DNA of 64,000 bases from Cesiribacteraceae bacterium YIM B00369 (GTDB lineage Bacteria > Bacteroidota > Bacteroidia > Cytophagales > Cyclobacteriaceae). Below are positions 43,314 to 51,919 of the stretch, one piece after another. The translations under genes were made by a program, and so were the position numbers. Position 1 is the stretch's first letter. Every line of letters starts with the position of its first letter. The stretch lies in NCBI GenBank assembly GCA_017948555.1, contig JAFMYY010000012.1, positions 1-64,000 on the forward strand, read 5' to 3'. The notes beneath the pieces were generated by a model that was not told the DNA's origin, made no database searches, and saw only the letters and a list, made by a program, of their open reading frames with translations.

Positions 43314-43345
43314 AAATATTACTGCTCATTACTGCTTTTAATCTT

Positions 43346-43390
43346 CCCGTGAGAACTGCCTGATTAGCATGCACTTCTCACGGGATTTTT
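43346..43390 (+). terminator. Intrinsic terminator after the collagen-like gene
   Basis: CCCGTGAGAA (43346-43355) pairs perfectly with TTCTCACGGG (43375-43384) around a 19-nt loop, followed by ATTTTT. Confidence 0.8.
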
Positions 43391-43611
43391 CTGATTTTTT
43401 CTTACCAAACCTACATTAAACTTTATAGGAAATATTGTGTGGAAAGAAATAAAATGCACCTATGCTGGTGGTTAAATGGCTGAATTTAGTTTTAACCCTT
43501 TCATTTTACTGTATATATTACCTGCTTACTTTGGCTGAATCAAATATTTGTATTTTTATAGTTGAATATTTCTGATTTCAAAAGATTCTCTGAATATAGA
43601 TTTTACCCGAT

Positions 43612-44193
43612 ATGAGCACCTCCACAAACACCGCTACCCGTTTTAAAATGGTTGAATATTCCGATGCCTCGCCGGAGGTAAAATCCATTTATGATGAAAC
43701 AATGGCCGATCTGGGGGTTCCTTTTGTTTTAAACTGGTTTAAGTGCCAGGGAAGTAACCCGGTGTTGCTGAGAGGGAACTGGGCAAAGCTTAAAACAACG
43801 ATGCTCTTAGGAAATGTGCCTTTTGTGCTTAAGCAGTTAATAATTTACAATATATCCAAAGCCAAAGGCTGCATGTATTGTGCTCAGGCGCATGGTGCCA
43901 TTGCCGACAGTTTGAGCAAAACTTTAACAGGCGATGATAATGTAAGGCTAACCCAAAACATGGATAGTAACTTTATTCCTTCTTCTTATAAAACTGCAAT
44001 CTCTGTGGTTACCAGGGCAGCCCTGAATCCTAAGGAAGTGGCAGATGAGGATTTTGAAAGCCTGAGGGAGGATGGTTACTCAGACAGTGAAATAATTGAG
44101 TTAATGGCACTGGCCGATCTTACCAACATGGTAAACACAATTGCAGATATTTCGGGCATAAGGATTGATAATGAGTTAATGGAAACCAGGTAG
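43612..44193 (+). CDS. AhpD-like (carboxymuconolactone decarboxylase family) protein
   Basis: 193 residues, all-helical. The CMD/AhpD core has the redox pair in GCMYCAQAHG (near residue 85), with the Cys-x-x-Cys and following histidine of alkylhydroperoxidase-type members. It may reduce peroxides or take part in thiol chemistry, but members of this family vary and the partner reductase is not adjacent. There is no signal peptide. The gene starts 36 nt before a histidine kinase on the same strand, so the two may share a transcript. Confidence 0.85.
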   Translation: MSTSTNTATRFKMVEYSDASPEVKSIYDETMADLGVPFVLNWFKCQGSNPVLLRGNWAKLKTTMLLGNVPFVLKQLIIYNISKAKGCMYCAQAHGAIADSLSKTLTGDDNVRLTQNMDSNFIPSSYKTAISVVTRAALNPKEVADEDFESLREDGYSDSEIIELMALADLTNMVNTIADISGIRIDNELMETR

Positions 44194-44229
44194 GGAGGAG
44201 GGCTTTTCCTCTTTTATTTACAGGGAAAA

Positions 44230-45549
44230 ATGGATTCAAAAAATCTGCTTCAGCAATCACTCCGTATCCGGTATGAGGCTTTCAGTAATTTCGCGTCTGC
44301 AGTAAGTAAAGCTACCACTATGGCAGAGGTTGCTGAAGCCATTGCTATTCATGCCAAATACATTCTGGATGTTTACAGCATCCGCTTTTACTATGCATTT
44401 TCCGGATTTTATTTCTGCAGCGAGATTGTAAGAGGAAGGGTATCTATCCGGGAAATGGAAGGCCGGACGGAGCATTTTGCCTTTGAGGAGGATCTGCTGG
44501 GAAAGGGAATTCCAATTTATTATCCTGATCGTAATTTTCAGGACAATGATCTCCTGAAGAATGGCTTTTTTGACCGTCCTGCTGTTAATTCCTTATATGC
44601 GCTTCCGTTAAAAATATCAGGAGAGCAGGAGGTGGTAATTATGGCAGCCTCTAAAGAAGCACATGCTTATGGTGAACCCGACTTCAGGTTTGTTAAGCTC
44701 CTTGCTGAGCTGGCTTCTAATAAGCTTGGGCAACTCCTGTTGGTCAGGCGGGTTGAAAACAAAAACAAAGAGCTTGAAGATGTGAACGAGGAGCTCTCCT
44801 GCCTTAACGAAGATATTAAGAACCTTAATCTTCATTTAGAGGATGAGGTGCAAAAAAGGACAATTCAACTTACAGAGGCTAACCAGGAGCTGAATACAAT
44901 TTTCTATCGCACCTCTCATGATTTCAGGGGCCCTTTAACTTCTGTTCTTGGTCTTACTAATCTTGCCCGGCATATTACAGATGATCCTGCTGTTTTACAG
45001 CTTTTCTCTCATTGCGAGGCAACAGTAAGCAAAATGGATAAGATGCTCCAGAAGCTGAAAATGCTGAGCTATGATGATTCCTGTAAAGAGGATGAGCTAT
45101 GCCACACATTCAGTTCTTCCCGGCTGGTAGAGAGACTCCTTCAAAAACTAAGTGCTTCAATTGAAAAGAAAGCCTTAAATATTTCGCTGGAGGTGGAGCC
45201 TGATATTATTTTTGTTGCTGATGAAAGCCTGTACCTGGCCATACTGGAAAACCTTTTAGAGAATGCGGTTATTTTTAGCAGGTCAGGATCCGGAATTCAT
45301 ATAAAATGCAGGGAGCAGGAAAATCAGGTTCTGTTTGAAATTACGGATGTGGGAGAAGGAATTCCGGAAGAGTACATGGAAAATATCTTCCAGATGTATT
45401 TTAAAGCAAGTGAATCCTCCGAAGGGAACGGATTAGGATTGTATGTGGTAAAGCGCCTGACAGATAAGCTGAAGGGTGAAATTAAAATTACCAGTGAAGC
45501 CGGAAAAGGAACAAGAGCAAAAGTTTTGCTCCCTCACGGAGCAGCATAA
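44230..45549 (+). CDS. GAF-type sensor histidine kinase
   Basis: 439 residues, without membrane segments. The N-terminal ~170 residues look like a GAF sensor (RFYYAFSGFYFCSEIVRG, VNSLYALPLKISGEQEVVIMAAS in parts). A coiled coil follows (~175-225, ENKNKELEDVNEELS). The phospho-acceptor histidine is in YRTSHDFRGPLTSVLGL near residue 230. The HATPase domain has ENLLENAVIF (~340), EITDVGEGIP (~370) and NGLGLYVVKRL (~398). It lies 36 nt after the AhpD-like gene. No adjacent response regulator is seen, so it may phosphorylate a distant partner. Confidence 0.92.
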   Translation: MDSKNLLQQSLRIRYEAFSNFASAVSKATTMAEVAEAIAIHAKYILDVYSIRFYYAFSGFYFCSEIVRGRVSIREMEGRTEHFAFEEDLLGKGIPIYYPDRNFQDNDLLKNGFFDRPAVNSLYALPLKISGEQEVVIMAASKEAHAYGEPDFRFVKLLAELASNKLGQLLLVRRVENKNKELEDVNEELSCLNEDIKNLNLHLEDEVQKRTIQLTEANQELNTIFYRTSHDFRGPLTSVLGLTNLARHITDDPAVLQLFSHCEATVSKMDKMLQKLKMLSYDDSCKEDELCHTFSSSRLVERLLQKLSASIEKKALNISLEVEPDIIFVADESLYLAILENLLENAVIFSRSGSGIHIKCREQENQVLFEITDVGEGIPEEYMENIFQMYFKASESSEGNGLGLYVVKRLTDKLKGEIKITSEAGKGTRAKVLLPHGAA

Positions 45550-45607
45550 CCCCTCAGTGCATTAATTTTTCTTTTTGAATGCTATAAATGGCAGTTAATC
45601 CTTAATT

Positions 45608-45973
45608 TTATGCCTTAAGTGGTTTCCGGTTTATAGTAAAGAAGAAAATAAAAGCACCTGCTGCAAATAGTGCAACATCTTTCCAGTCGGAGGTAAACTC
45701 ATCTGAGAGAAGCGGAAACAGCCATTCCGAAATAAAGGAAATGAAAAGTGTAGCCATTATTGTTTCCAGCGGACTTAGCCGGTAGTTTCTTCCTTTCCTG
45801 AAAAGAAACTGCTTTTCCAGGAGCAGGAAGCTCAAAATAATGGGCATAGCCAGTAAGTTGTCGAGGTATGGGTCAATAAGGGGCAGTGTGATACCCATTG
45901 CCTTTTGCAAAACCTGGTGTAGCACAAAAAGGATGCAGCAAATAATAAATACCGGAGATTTAAATATAGCCAT
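45608..45973 (-). CDS. Small integral membrane protein, unknown
   Basis: 121 residues from ATG 45973; a longer start at 46006 would overlap the next gene. Four hydrophobic helices are visible (around residues 8-24, 35-52, 70-90 and 98-116), with a basic cytoplasmic loop (KQFLFRKGRNYR). No family is recognised with confidence. It follows the 68-residue membrane protein on the same strand after 10 nt, so the two are probably cotranscribed. Confidence 0.6.
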   Translation of the reverse strand: MAIFKSPVFIICCILFVLHQVLQKAMGITLPLIDPYLDNLLAMPIILSFLLLEKQFLFRKGRNYRLSPLETIMATLFISFISEWLFPLLSDEFTSDWKDVALFAAGAFIFFFTINRKPLKA

Positions 45974-45983
45974 AGCAGAAAGT

Positions 45984-46190
45984 TTAAAATGCTGCCAGAA
46001 AAGCAACGGTTAATATAAGAGCGAGTACTGGCGAAAGGGCAATTAAAATCAATACCACAAATCCTTTGTAAATAGCCTTAAGCACCTTTTTGGTGGTGCT
46101 GTCCTGCGGGTCTGGTTTTAGCCAGTTCCTGAAGGCCCTTACCTGTTTTGCTGTATACTTTTGTAGTTCTTTTGCGAAAGTTGGCTCCAT
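45984..46190 (-). CDS. 68-residue membrane protein, unknown
   Basis: The N-terminal half is charged and basic (TAKQVRAFRNWLKPD, STTKKVLKAIYKG) and the C-terminal half is one membrane helix (VVLILIALSPVLALILTVAFLAAF in part). It lies between the AI-2E permease gene (81 nt upstream) and the small membrane protein at 45608, all on the minus strand, and may belong to their operon. Function unknown. Confidence 0.6.
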   Translation of the reverse strand: MEPTFAKELQKYTAKQVRAFRNWLKPDPQDSTTKKVLKAIYKGFVVLILIALSPVLALILTVAFLAAF

Positions 46191-46271
46191 GCATTTTATT
46201 TTACTTCCTGATCAATTATTTAAAAAGACCTGCAGGCCTGTAATTGTTATAAAGTAATCCTGCCGGGTGGC

Positions 46272-47567
46272 TTATTTGAATTTCCTTAACGCCCACTGTT
46301 TGGTTCTTGTCAGAAAATTTTCATCGTCCCCGTCTTCCTTATCCGATGATTCTTCCTGCCCGAATAAATAACCGTAGGGCTGTAAAACAGGGATATGATT
46401 AAATACAATTTTTAATATGCCCAGGGCAGGAATAGCAATAAGCATTCCTGTAATGCCCCATATTGCGCCTCCCATTACTACCACAATAATGGTAAAGACA
46501 GGATTCAGGTTTACTTTATCGCCTACTATATAAGGTTCCAGTATATAGCTTTCAATGAACTGGGCAATAGCAAAGGTAATGGTAACTCCTGCAGCTCCGG
46601 CAATACCGCTGCCGGAAATAAAGGCCATGGTTATGGCCAGAAAAAAGCCGACAATGTTGCCGATATATGGAATTAAAGAGAGCAGGGCAGCTAAAACAGA
46701 TATAAGGATAGCATGCTGTACCCCTGAAACAGATAAACCTATGGCATATATAACAGCCAGAAACAAGATGAGCAGCAGGCGGCCAAAAAGATAATTCTGT
46801 GCAATATCAGCTGAATCTGAGATGACCTTTTCTGCCTCCTCACGGTTGTTGTCAGGTACCAGTTTTAAAATAAACATCCTGAATTTATGCCTGTAAAGGA
46901 GGAAAAAGAAAATATATACAAAAATCAGGAGGAAGGTGCCCATGAAATTTATCAGCTGACTCATAAAACTTCCTGCAGAAGATAACAGCCCGCTGCCTGA
47001 ATCTGAAGAGGAGGATCCTGATTCGCCTGCAGTACCGGAGGAGCTGTGTTTCTCTCCCGAATCTCCATCCTGCTGCTGCTGTTTTCCGCTCTGCGGGTTA
47101 CCGGCCCGGGTGGAATCCTGCTGCTGTTGTGGATTGCTTTGCCGGTTTTGCTCCTGTGTTCCTGTGGCGTTGCCGGGAATACGCTGTGAAATTTTTTGAT
47201 TTTGTTCACGGACTGAAATCCCTGTTTTATCAGCAATAAAATCCTGTACCTGTGCAATTTTTGGTTCTATTCTTTCTTTTATCCTAGGCCAGTCGCTTAC
47301 AATGCTTTTTACCTGCAGGCCTGTAACACCAGCAAGTACAACAAAAAAGATGATAATGAGGATGTCGGATAAAAATGAAGCCCATCCACGCTGCAAGCCC
47401 TTTTTCTCCATCCACTTAGAAACAGGAAGCACCACCATAGCAAGTAAGGCAGCTACAGAAAGAGGCGCTAAAAATGATTTGGCCTCTATTAAACCCCGGG
47501 TTAAAAAATATAGGCTGACAATTACTAAAGTAAAGTATATAAGGATTGTTTTTCCTCTGTTTTTCAT
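46272..47567 (-). CDS. AI-2E family transporter-like permease
   Basis: 431 residues from ATG 47567 (MKNRGKTILIYFTLV); longer starts add 44 atypical residues. The seven-to-eight-helix layout and the C-terminal motifs LSLIPYIGNIVGFFLA, FIESYILEPYIVGDKVNLNPV and GGAIWGITGMLIAIP are those of the AI-2E / PerM family, whose members export small molecules or act as ion antiporters. Between about residues 127 and 201 there is an unusual hydrophilic Gln/Ser/Gly-rich insert. The substrate cannot be inferred; the family name does not prove autoinducer transport. Confidence 0.88.
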   Translation of the reverse strand: MKNRGKTILIYFTLVIVSLYFLTRGLIEAKSFLAPLSVAALLAMVVLPVSKWMEKKGLQRGWASFLSDILIIIFFVVLAGVTGLQVKSIVSDWPRIKERIEPKIAQVQDFIADKTGISVREQNQKISQRIPGNATGTQEQNRQSNPQQQQDSTRAGNPQSGKQQQQDGDSGEKHSSSGTAGESGSSSSDSGSGLLSSAGSFMSQLINFMGTFLLIFVYIFFFLLYRHKFRMFILKLVPDNNREEAEKVISDSADIAQNYLFGRLLLILFLAVIYAIGLSVSGVQHAILISVLAALLSLIPYIGNIVGFFLAITMAFISGSGIAGAAGVTITFAIAQFIESYILEPYIVGDKVNLNPVFTIIVVVMGGAIWGITGMLIAIPALGILKIVFNHIPVLQPYGYLFGQEESSDKEDGDDENFLTRTKQWALRKFK

Positions 47568-47847
47568 AAACTTCCAGATCAAAAAATAAAGGTTAATATA
47601 AAATAAAGGTGCTTTGGGTATAACCTTGTACCGGAAGAAAAGTTGGTGTCCATATTTCTGAAGCTTATTCATGTGGAAGCAGACCATAAAACTTAACATG
47701 AAGATATGGCAGCCCTGTGAGTCGAAAAATCGTTACTCAGGGGTGTTTTGGATTATATAAAGGCGCTATGGTGTAACCTTTTATTTATCAATCAGTTAAA
47801 TATGTAGTGTGAACAAGAATTTTTTGAACTAAAAAAGAATAAATGCT

Positions 47848-48561
47848 ATGAAAAAGACATTTTTAAAACCACTGGCAATGGCTGCACTCGCTTTTACAGT
47901 TAGTTGTGCCGGTTCCAGTGAAAGCAATAACAATACCACTGCTACTGACCAGATGGGAGGTACTGAAATGGGAACTAATACTAATACAACAACTGACCCA
48001 ATGGGAGGTACCGGTATGAGTACTGGTGATGCAGGTCAGATGTCAACTGAACAGGTATCAAATACCGATGTGGATTATGGAAATATTTTAAACAGTGTGG
48101 ATAATACAGAGGACTATGATGTTCTTGCTTTAGCGAGAATGGACGAAAATTTTTCCACCTTTGTGGATCTGCTGGAACGTTCAGGACTGAACGTATCTTT
48201 GCAGGCTACTGATCAGGATGTAACTTTGTTTATTCCTACAAATGAGGCTTTTCAGAACTTGTCAGAGGAACGACTTCAATATTTAACTGATCCGCAGAAC
48301 AGAGCAGAACTTGTAAGCGTAATCCAGGCCCACATTATTCCAACGGAAATTTCAACTATCCGGTTTAGCGATAACCAACGCATTGAAACAGCCGACGGAA
48401 AATCTGTTCCGGTATCGACCGGAGCTGCCGGTACAAATGTAACCATAGGCGGAGCTAATATTGTGAAGGGCGATATAGATGCTTCTAACGGAACGGTCCA
48501 TGTAGTGGATGCAGTTATTCAAGCGGTGGAAGATCCGGTAGGTCCCGGAGCAGGTTATTAA
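47848..48561 (+). CDS. Fasciclin (FAS1) domain lipoprotein
   Basis: 237 residues. The lipobox AFTVSC gives Cys20 as the lipidated residue. A low-complexity linker (~21-75) contains two related units, DQMGGTEMGTNTN and DPMGGTGMSTGD. The FAS1 domain covers ~88-232, with VTLFIPTNEAF (H1 region, ~127) and NGTVHVVDAVIQ (H2 region, ~215). FAS1 domains mediate adhesion. The protein should be displayed on the outer membrane surface or in the periplasm. A strong terminator follows at 48590. Confidence 0.93.
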   Translation: MKKTFLKPLAMAALAFTVSCAGSSESNNNTTATDQMGGTEMGTNTNTTTDPMGGTGMSTGDAGQMSTEQVSNTDVDYGNILNSVDNTEDYDVLALARMDENFSTFVDLLERSGLNVSLQATDQDVTLFIPTNEAFQNLSEERLQYLTDPQNRAELVSVIQAHIIPTEISTIRFSDNQRIETADGKSVPVSTGAAGTNVTIGGANIVKGDIDASNGTVHVVDAVIQAVEDPVGPGAGY

Positions 48562-48589
48562 GAAAAGAATACATTTCAGATCAACTGAC

Positions 48590-48622
48590 AAAGCTGCAGG
48601 CCAAAGGTCTGCAGCTTTTTTT
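48590..48622. terminator. Intrinsic terminator after the fasciclin gene
   Basis: AAAGCTGCAG (48590-48599) pairs perfectly with CTGCAGCTTT (48609-48618) around a 9-nt loop, followed by more T. It also lies 20 nt beyond the convergent kinase gene. Confidence 0.85.
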
Positions 48623-48641
48623 ATTGGAAAAATGCTCAGAT

Positions 48642-51479
48642 TCAGTTATCAGTGGCTCCGCCCATTTCCTGCTTCAGGTAAAGCTCAAAGGTGGTTCCTG
48701 TGTGCAGGGAGCTGTTAACCTCCACCTTTCCGCCATGTCGCTGAAGCATATTATTTATAATATGAAGGCCAATTCCTTTACCGGATGCTTGTTGGGTAAA
48801 TCTTACAAAAGGCTTAAAAAGGTTTTTTCCATGTTTTTTCAGGTCAATGCCAATGCCATTATCCCGGAACCGGAGAATAATAAAATCATCCTCTTTTCTG
48901 CAGCTTACAGTAATTTCCAAAGGCTCACCTTCTCTCCGGTATTTAATGGAATTACTGATCAGGTTGCGGAAGATACTTTCCATAAAGGGCTTAATAAAGC
49001 GGAGAGGAGGGCAATGCTCCAGTTCGCAGTTAATAGTATGCTCAATTTCATGGAGTTCTCCTGCATACTCTTTTGATACCTCCTCAAAAATTTCCTGTAA
49101 GAAAAGTAACTCGGTGTTGGTTTCACTGTTACTTTGGATTTCTATCAGCTTAATCATTCCCTTCAGGGTATTATCCAGCCGTTCTACGGAGGTTTTAAGT
49201 TTTTCGGCTACAACAACATTCCGGGCATCTTCGCCATTAAGGTTTAACAGCGACAAAAGCCCGATTATGTTGGCCACAGGTGAGCGGAGGTCGTGGGCAA
49301 CAGTATGTACAAAATTGTCGAGGTACTTATTAATTTCGTCCAGCTGAATATTTTGCTTTTGAAGCAGGCTGCTTTGCATTTTCTGGTCATGGATATCGGT
49401 GGCAGTTCCCACCCAGAGAAAGACTTCACCGCTTTCATTCCTTACTGGGAGAGCACGCACCAGCTGCCAGCGATACATTCCGTCTGATCCTCTTCTGAAC
49501 CTGCTTTCCATTTCAAATGGCTGTTCTGTCTGTCTGGCATCACTAACCATTGTTATTGAATATGGCAGGTCATCGGGATGAATCGCCTCTTTCCACCCTA
49601 AGCCAAGGCTTTGTTGCTTCGTCAGTCCTGTATAATTATACCATTGCTGGTTGAAAAAGGTAACAGATCCGTCCTGTTTATGGGTCCAGGTCATTTGGGG
49701 AATCGTTTCAAGCAGCATTTTGAAACGTTCTGCATTTTCCTGTGCCTCCTGGCGGGCCACATATAATTCAGTTACATCTGTTACAACCCCTGCCATATTT
49801 ACGGCTTCGTTATTCCGGTAAAAAACCTGGCCCTGTACAGCAATCCATCTTAATTCATTTTGCGCGTTAATAATACGTGCTTCAAAGGACAGATGACCTG
49901 TGGACATGGCTTCCTTAAACTTATTCGCCACCATTTCACGGTCGGCGGGTAAAATATGGCTGTGGAACTCTTTGAAACCCCATTTTGGTAAAAGGGAAGA
50001 GTAGCCAAATATCTGATCATGTTGCAGGCTTCTGGAGGAGATGTCGTTTTCCAGATTGAGGTGCCATGTGCCCATGCTGCCTGCATCCAGGGCAATCTGG
50101 AGGTTTTTTTCACTTTCTTCCACACGTTTCCTGGCCTGAACCTGTTCACTTACGTCTATAGCAACGGCCATAATGATATCTATACTGCCCTCTGCATCCG
50201 GAACAGGCTGGTAAACAAAGTTCAGGTAAAGCAATTCCATTTTTCCTCCTCTGTTGAGGTTAACGGGAACTTCCTTTCCCACAAAAGGGTCTCCTGTTGC
50301 CCGTACTTTATCCAGTATGGCCTTAAACCCCTGTTCTTCGGCTTCAGGAATGGCCTTAAAAACGGGTTTATTCAATAAATCCTCTGCTTTTCTTCCCCAA
50401 ATTTCACAAATAGGGGCATTAGCCATTTCCAGAATATACTCCGGACCTGAAACAATACCAATGGCTACCGGTGCCCCGGTAAAAACAGATTGTAAACGAT
50501 TTCTCTCCCAGCGGGCCTGCTCATACAACAGCGCATTATCAAGTACAAGACTGGTCCGGCGGGCAACTTCTTCAGCCAGCTTAAGATCTTTTTTAGAATA
50601 TGTTCTGCCCGATTCTCCAACCATGAAGGTAAGAGTACCCAGTGTTTTACCTCTTGCTATAAGGGGAATAGCAATAAGTGAGTTAGGATTTATCTCTTTC
50701 ATTATCCGCTTGTGGTCCCCGTTTTGAGCGGATTTATGAATTATCTCATCGGTTATTTTAGGAATTAAAATGCTTCGGCTTTTATATTGGGCCCTTGCCT
50801 GAGGATAATTCAGGGCATCGGCAACAGCTGTAAATTTTTTGGTTTCTTCGGCTAATTTAACTTTGGCAGGGTCTGCATGAATTACTTCTATTCTTTTGCT
50901 GCTGCCATCCTTTTGCAGCTGATCTACATAAACCCAATCGGCTATTGCAGGTACGCACAGGTTAATTACCTGCTTAAGAATTAAATTGTAGTCCAGGGAA
51001 AGGGTTAAAGCCTGATCTATTTTTTTCAGGAACTCCTGAGTGTCCGGATTTTTAGCCGGGTCATGGAGCGTCTGGATTACTTTGATATAGCCTTTTACAT
51101 AGTTTTGTTCATCCTCAATCGGGAACAGGAAACATTTTACATAAAAGTTACTGCCGTCTTTTCCTGAAAAGAGGAGAGTGCTTTCCCCTTCGCCCTGAGC
51201 AATTACTTTTTCAAATTCTTTTTCCGGTGTATCAGATTCTTTTTCGCTCCTGGAGTAGAGAAAGCTTACATGGCGGCCCGTAGCTTCTTCGCCGGTATAT
51301 TTGAAGATTTTTGAAGCTCCTGTGTTCCAGTTGCTGATTATCCCTTTTTCATTTGTAACTATTAAGGCATAATTTTCCTGTTTTTCAAAAAGCTTTATAA
51401 ACAATTCACCGCCAATCCGAAGAATTCCGGGAATGCCCGGGAAACCGGATGGGTCAGGGCTGGAAGCTTTTTTACTCAT
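48642..51479 (-). CDS. Multi-PAS/GAF sensor histidine kinase
   Basis: 945 residues, apparently soluble. Domain order by pattern: PAS (~25-140, IVTNEKGIISNWNTGASKIF), GAF (~150-320), PAS (~330-440), PAS (~450-560), PAS (~575-695, DGSVTFFNQQWYNYTGL), HisKA with the acceptor histidine in TVAHDLRSPVANIIGL near residue 730, and HATPase (~820-940) with NLISNSIKYR, RFRDNGIGID and GKGIGLHIINNML. The many PAS modules suggest integration of redox, light or metabolite signals. No response regulator is adjacent. It converges on the fasciclin gene. Confidence 0.94.
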   Translation of the reverse strand: MSKKASSPDPSGFPGIPGILRIGGELFIKLFEKQENYALIVTNEKGIISNWNTGASKIFKYTGEEATGRHVSFLYSRSEKESDTPEKEFEKVIAQGEGESTLLFSGKDGSNFYVKCFLFPIEDEQNYVKGYIKVIQTLHDPAKNPDTQEFLKKIDQALTLSLDYNLILKQVINLCVPAIADWVYVDQLQKDGSSKRIEVIHADPAKVKLAEETKKFTAVADALNYPQARAQYKSRSILIPKITDEIIHKSAQNGDHKRIMKEINPNSLIAIPLIARGKTLGTLTFMVGESGRTYSKKDLKLAEEVARRTSLVLDNALLYEQARWERNRLQSVFTGAPVAIGIVSGPEYILEMANAPICEIWGRKAEDLLNKPVFKAIPEAEEQGFKAILDKVRATGDPFVGKEVPVNLNRGGKMELLYLNFVYQPVPDAEGSIDIIMAVAIDVSEQVQARKRVEESEKNLQIALDAGSMGTWHLNLENDISSRSLQHDQIFGYSSLLPKWGFKEFHSHILPADREMVANKFKEAMSTGHLSFEARIINAQNELRWIAVQGQVFYRNNEAVNMAGVVTDVTELYVARQEAQENAERFKMLLETIPQMTWTHKQDGSVTFFNQQWYNYTGLTKQQSLGLGWKEAIHPDDLPYSITMVSDARQTEQPFEMESRFRRGSDGMYRWQLVRALPVRNESGEVFLWVGTATDIHDQKMQSSLLQKQNIQLDEINKYLDNFVHTVAHDLRSPVANIIGLLSLLNLNGEDARNVVVAEKLKTSVERLDNTLKGMIKLIEIQSNSETNTELLFLQEIFEEVSKEYAGELHEIEHTINCELEHCPPLRFIKPFMESIFRNLISNSIKYRREGEPLEITVSCRKEDDFIILRFRDNGIGIDLKKHGKNLFKPFVRFTQQASGKGIGLHIINNMLQRHGGKVEVNSSLHTGTTFELYLKQEMGGATDN

Positions 51480-51919
51480 ATTAACTTTAGAAATTGTGCG
51501 GGAAAAAAACAGAAATGAGGCTGTATTGAATTTTATTCAGAATAGTAAATGTACTAAAAACTCCGGTCATTCTGCTCTTTATTCACAAATGTCTTTTTAA
51601 ATGGTTTATAAATCAATTGATTAAGAAATGTACACAGGCTTACTTCCGAGAAAAGCCTTTTAGCATAACAAAAATTTATCCTTCGGGTTTGAGGTTTTTA
51701 TCTGTCCGGAGAGATTTCTGTACATCAGAAATTGAACCCTTATTTTTTTATAAAAAGTCAGATTTCTAATCCTTTGATATTTTCAAACTTCTGTTACTGG
51801 TGTAAAGGCCTGATAATTTGGCATAAAACCGACGATTACAGGTTTTTAATTACATAAGTGCGGATCGTTTTATGCTCTTCCATATATTTAATGTTGGATA
51901 ATAACATTAAATCCTTTCC
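51480..51919. other. Intergenic region with a dyad before the next gene
   Basis: 440 bp without an ORF, between two divergent genes. Only the inverted repeat at 51887-51911 stands out. Confidence 0.5.
51887..51911. promoter_or_regulatory. 9-bp perfect dyad just before a start codon
   Basis: TTTAATGTT (51887-51895) and AACATTAAA (51903-51911) are perfect inverted repeats with 7 nt between, ending 8 nt before the ATG at 51920. It could be an operator or an RNA hairpin that limits initiation. Confidence 0.45.
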
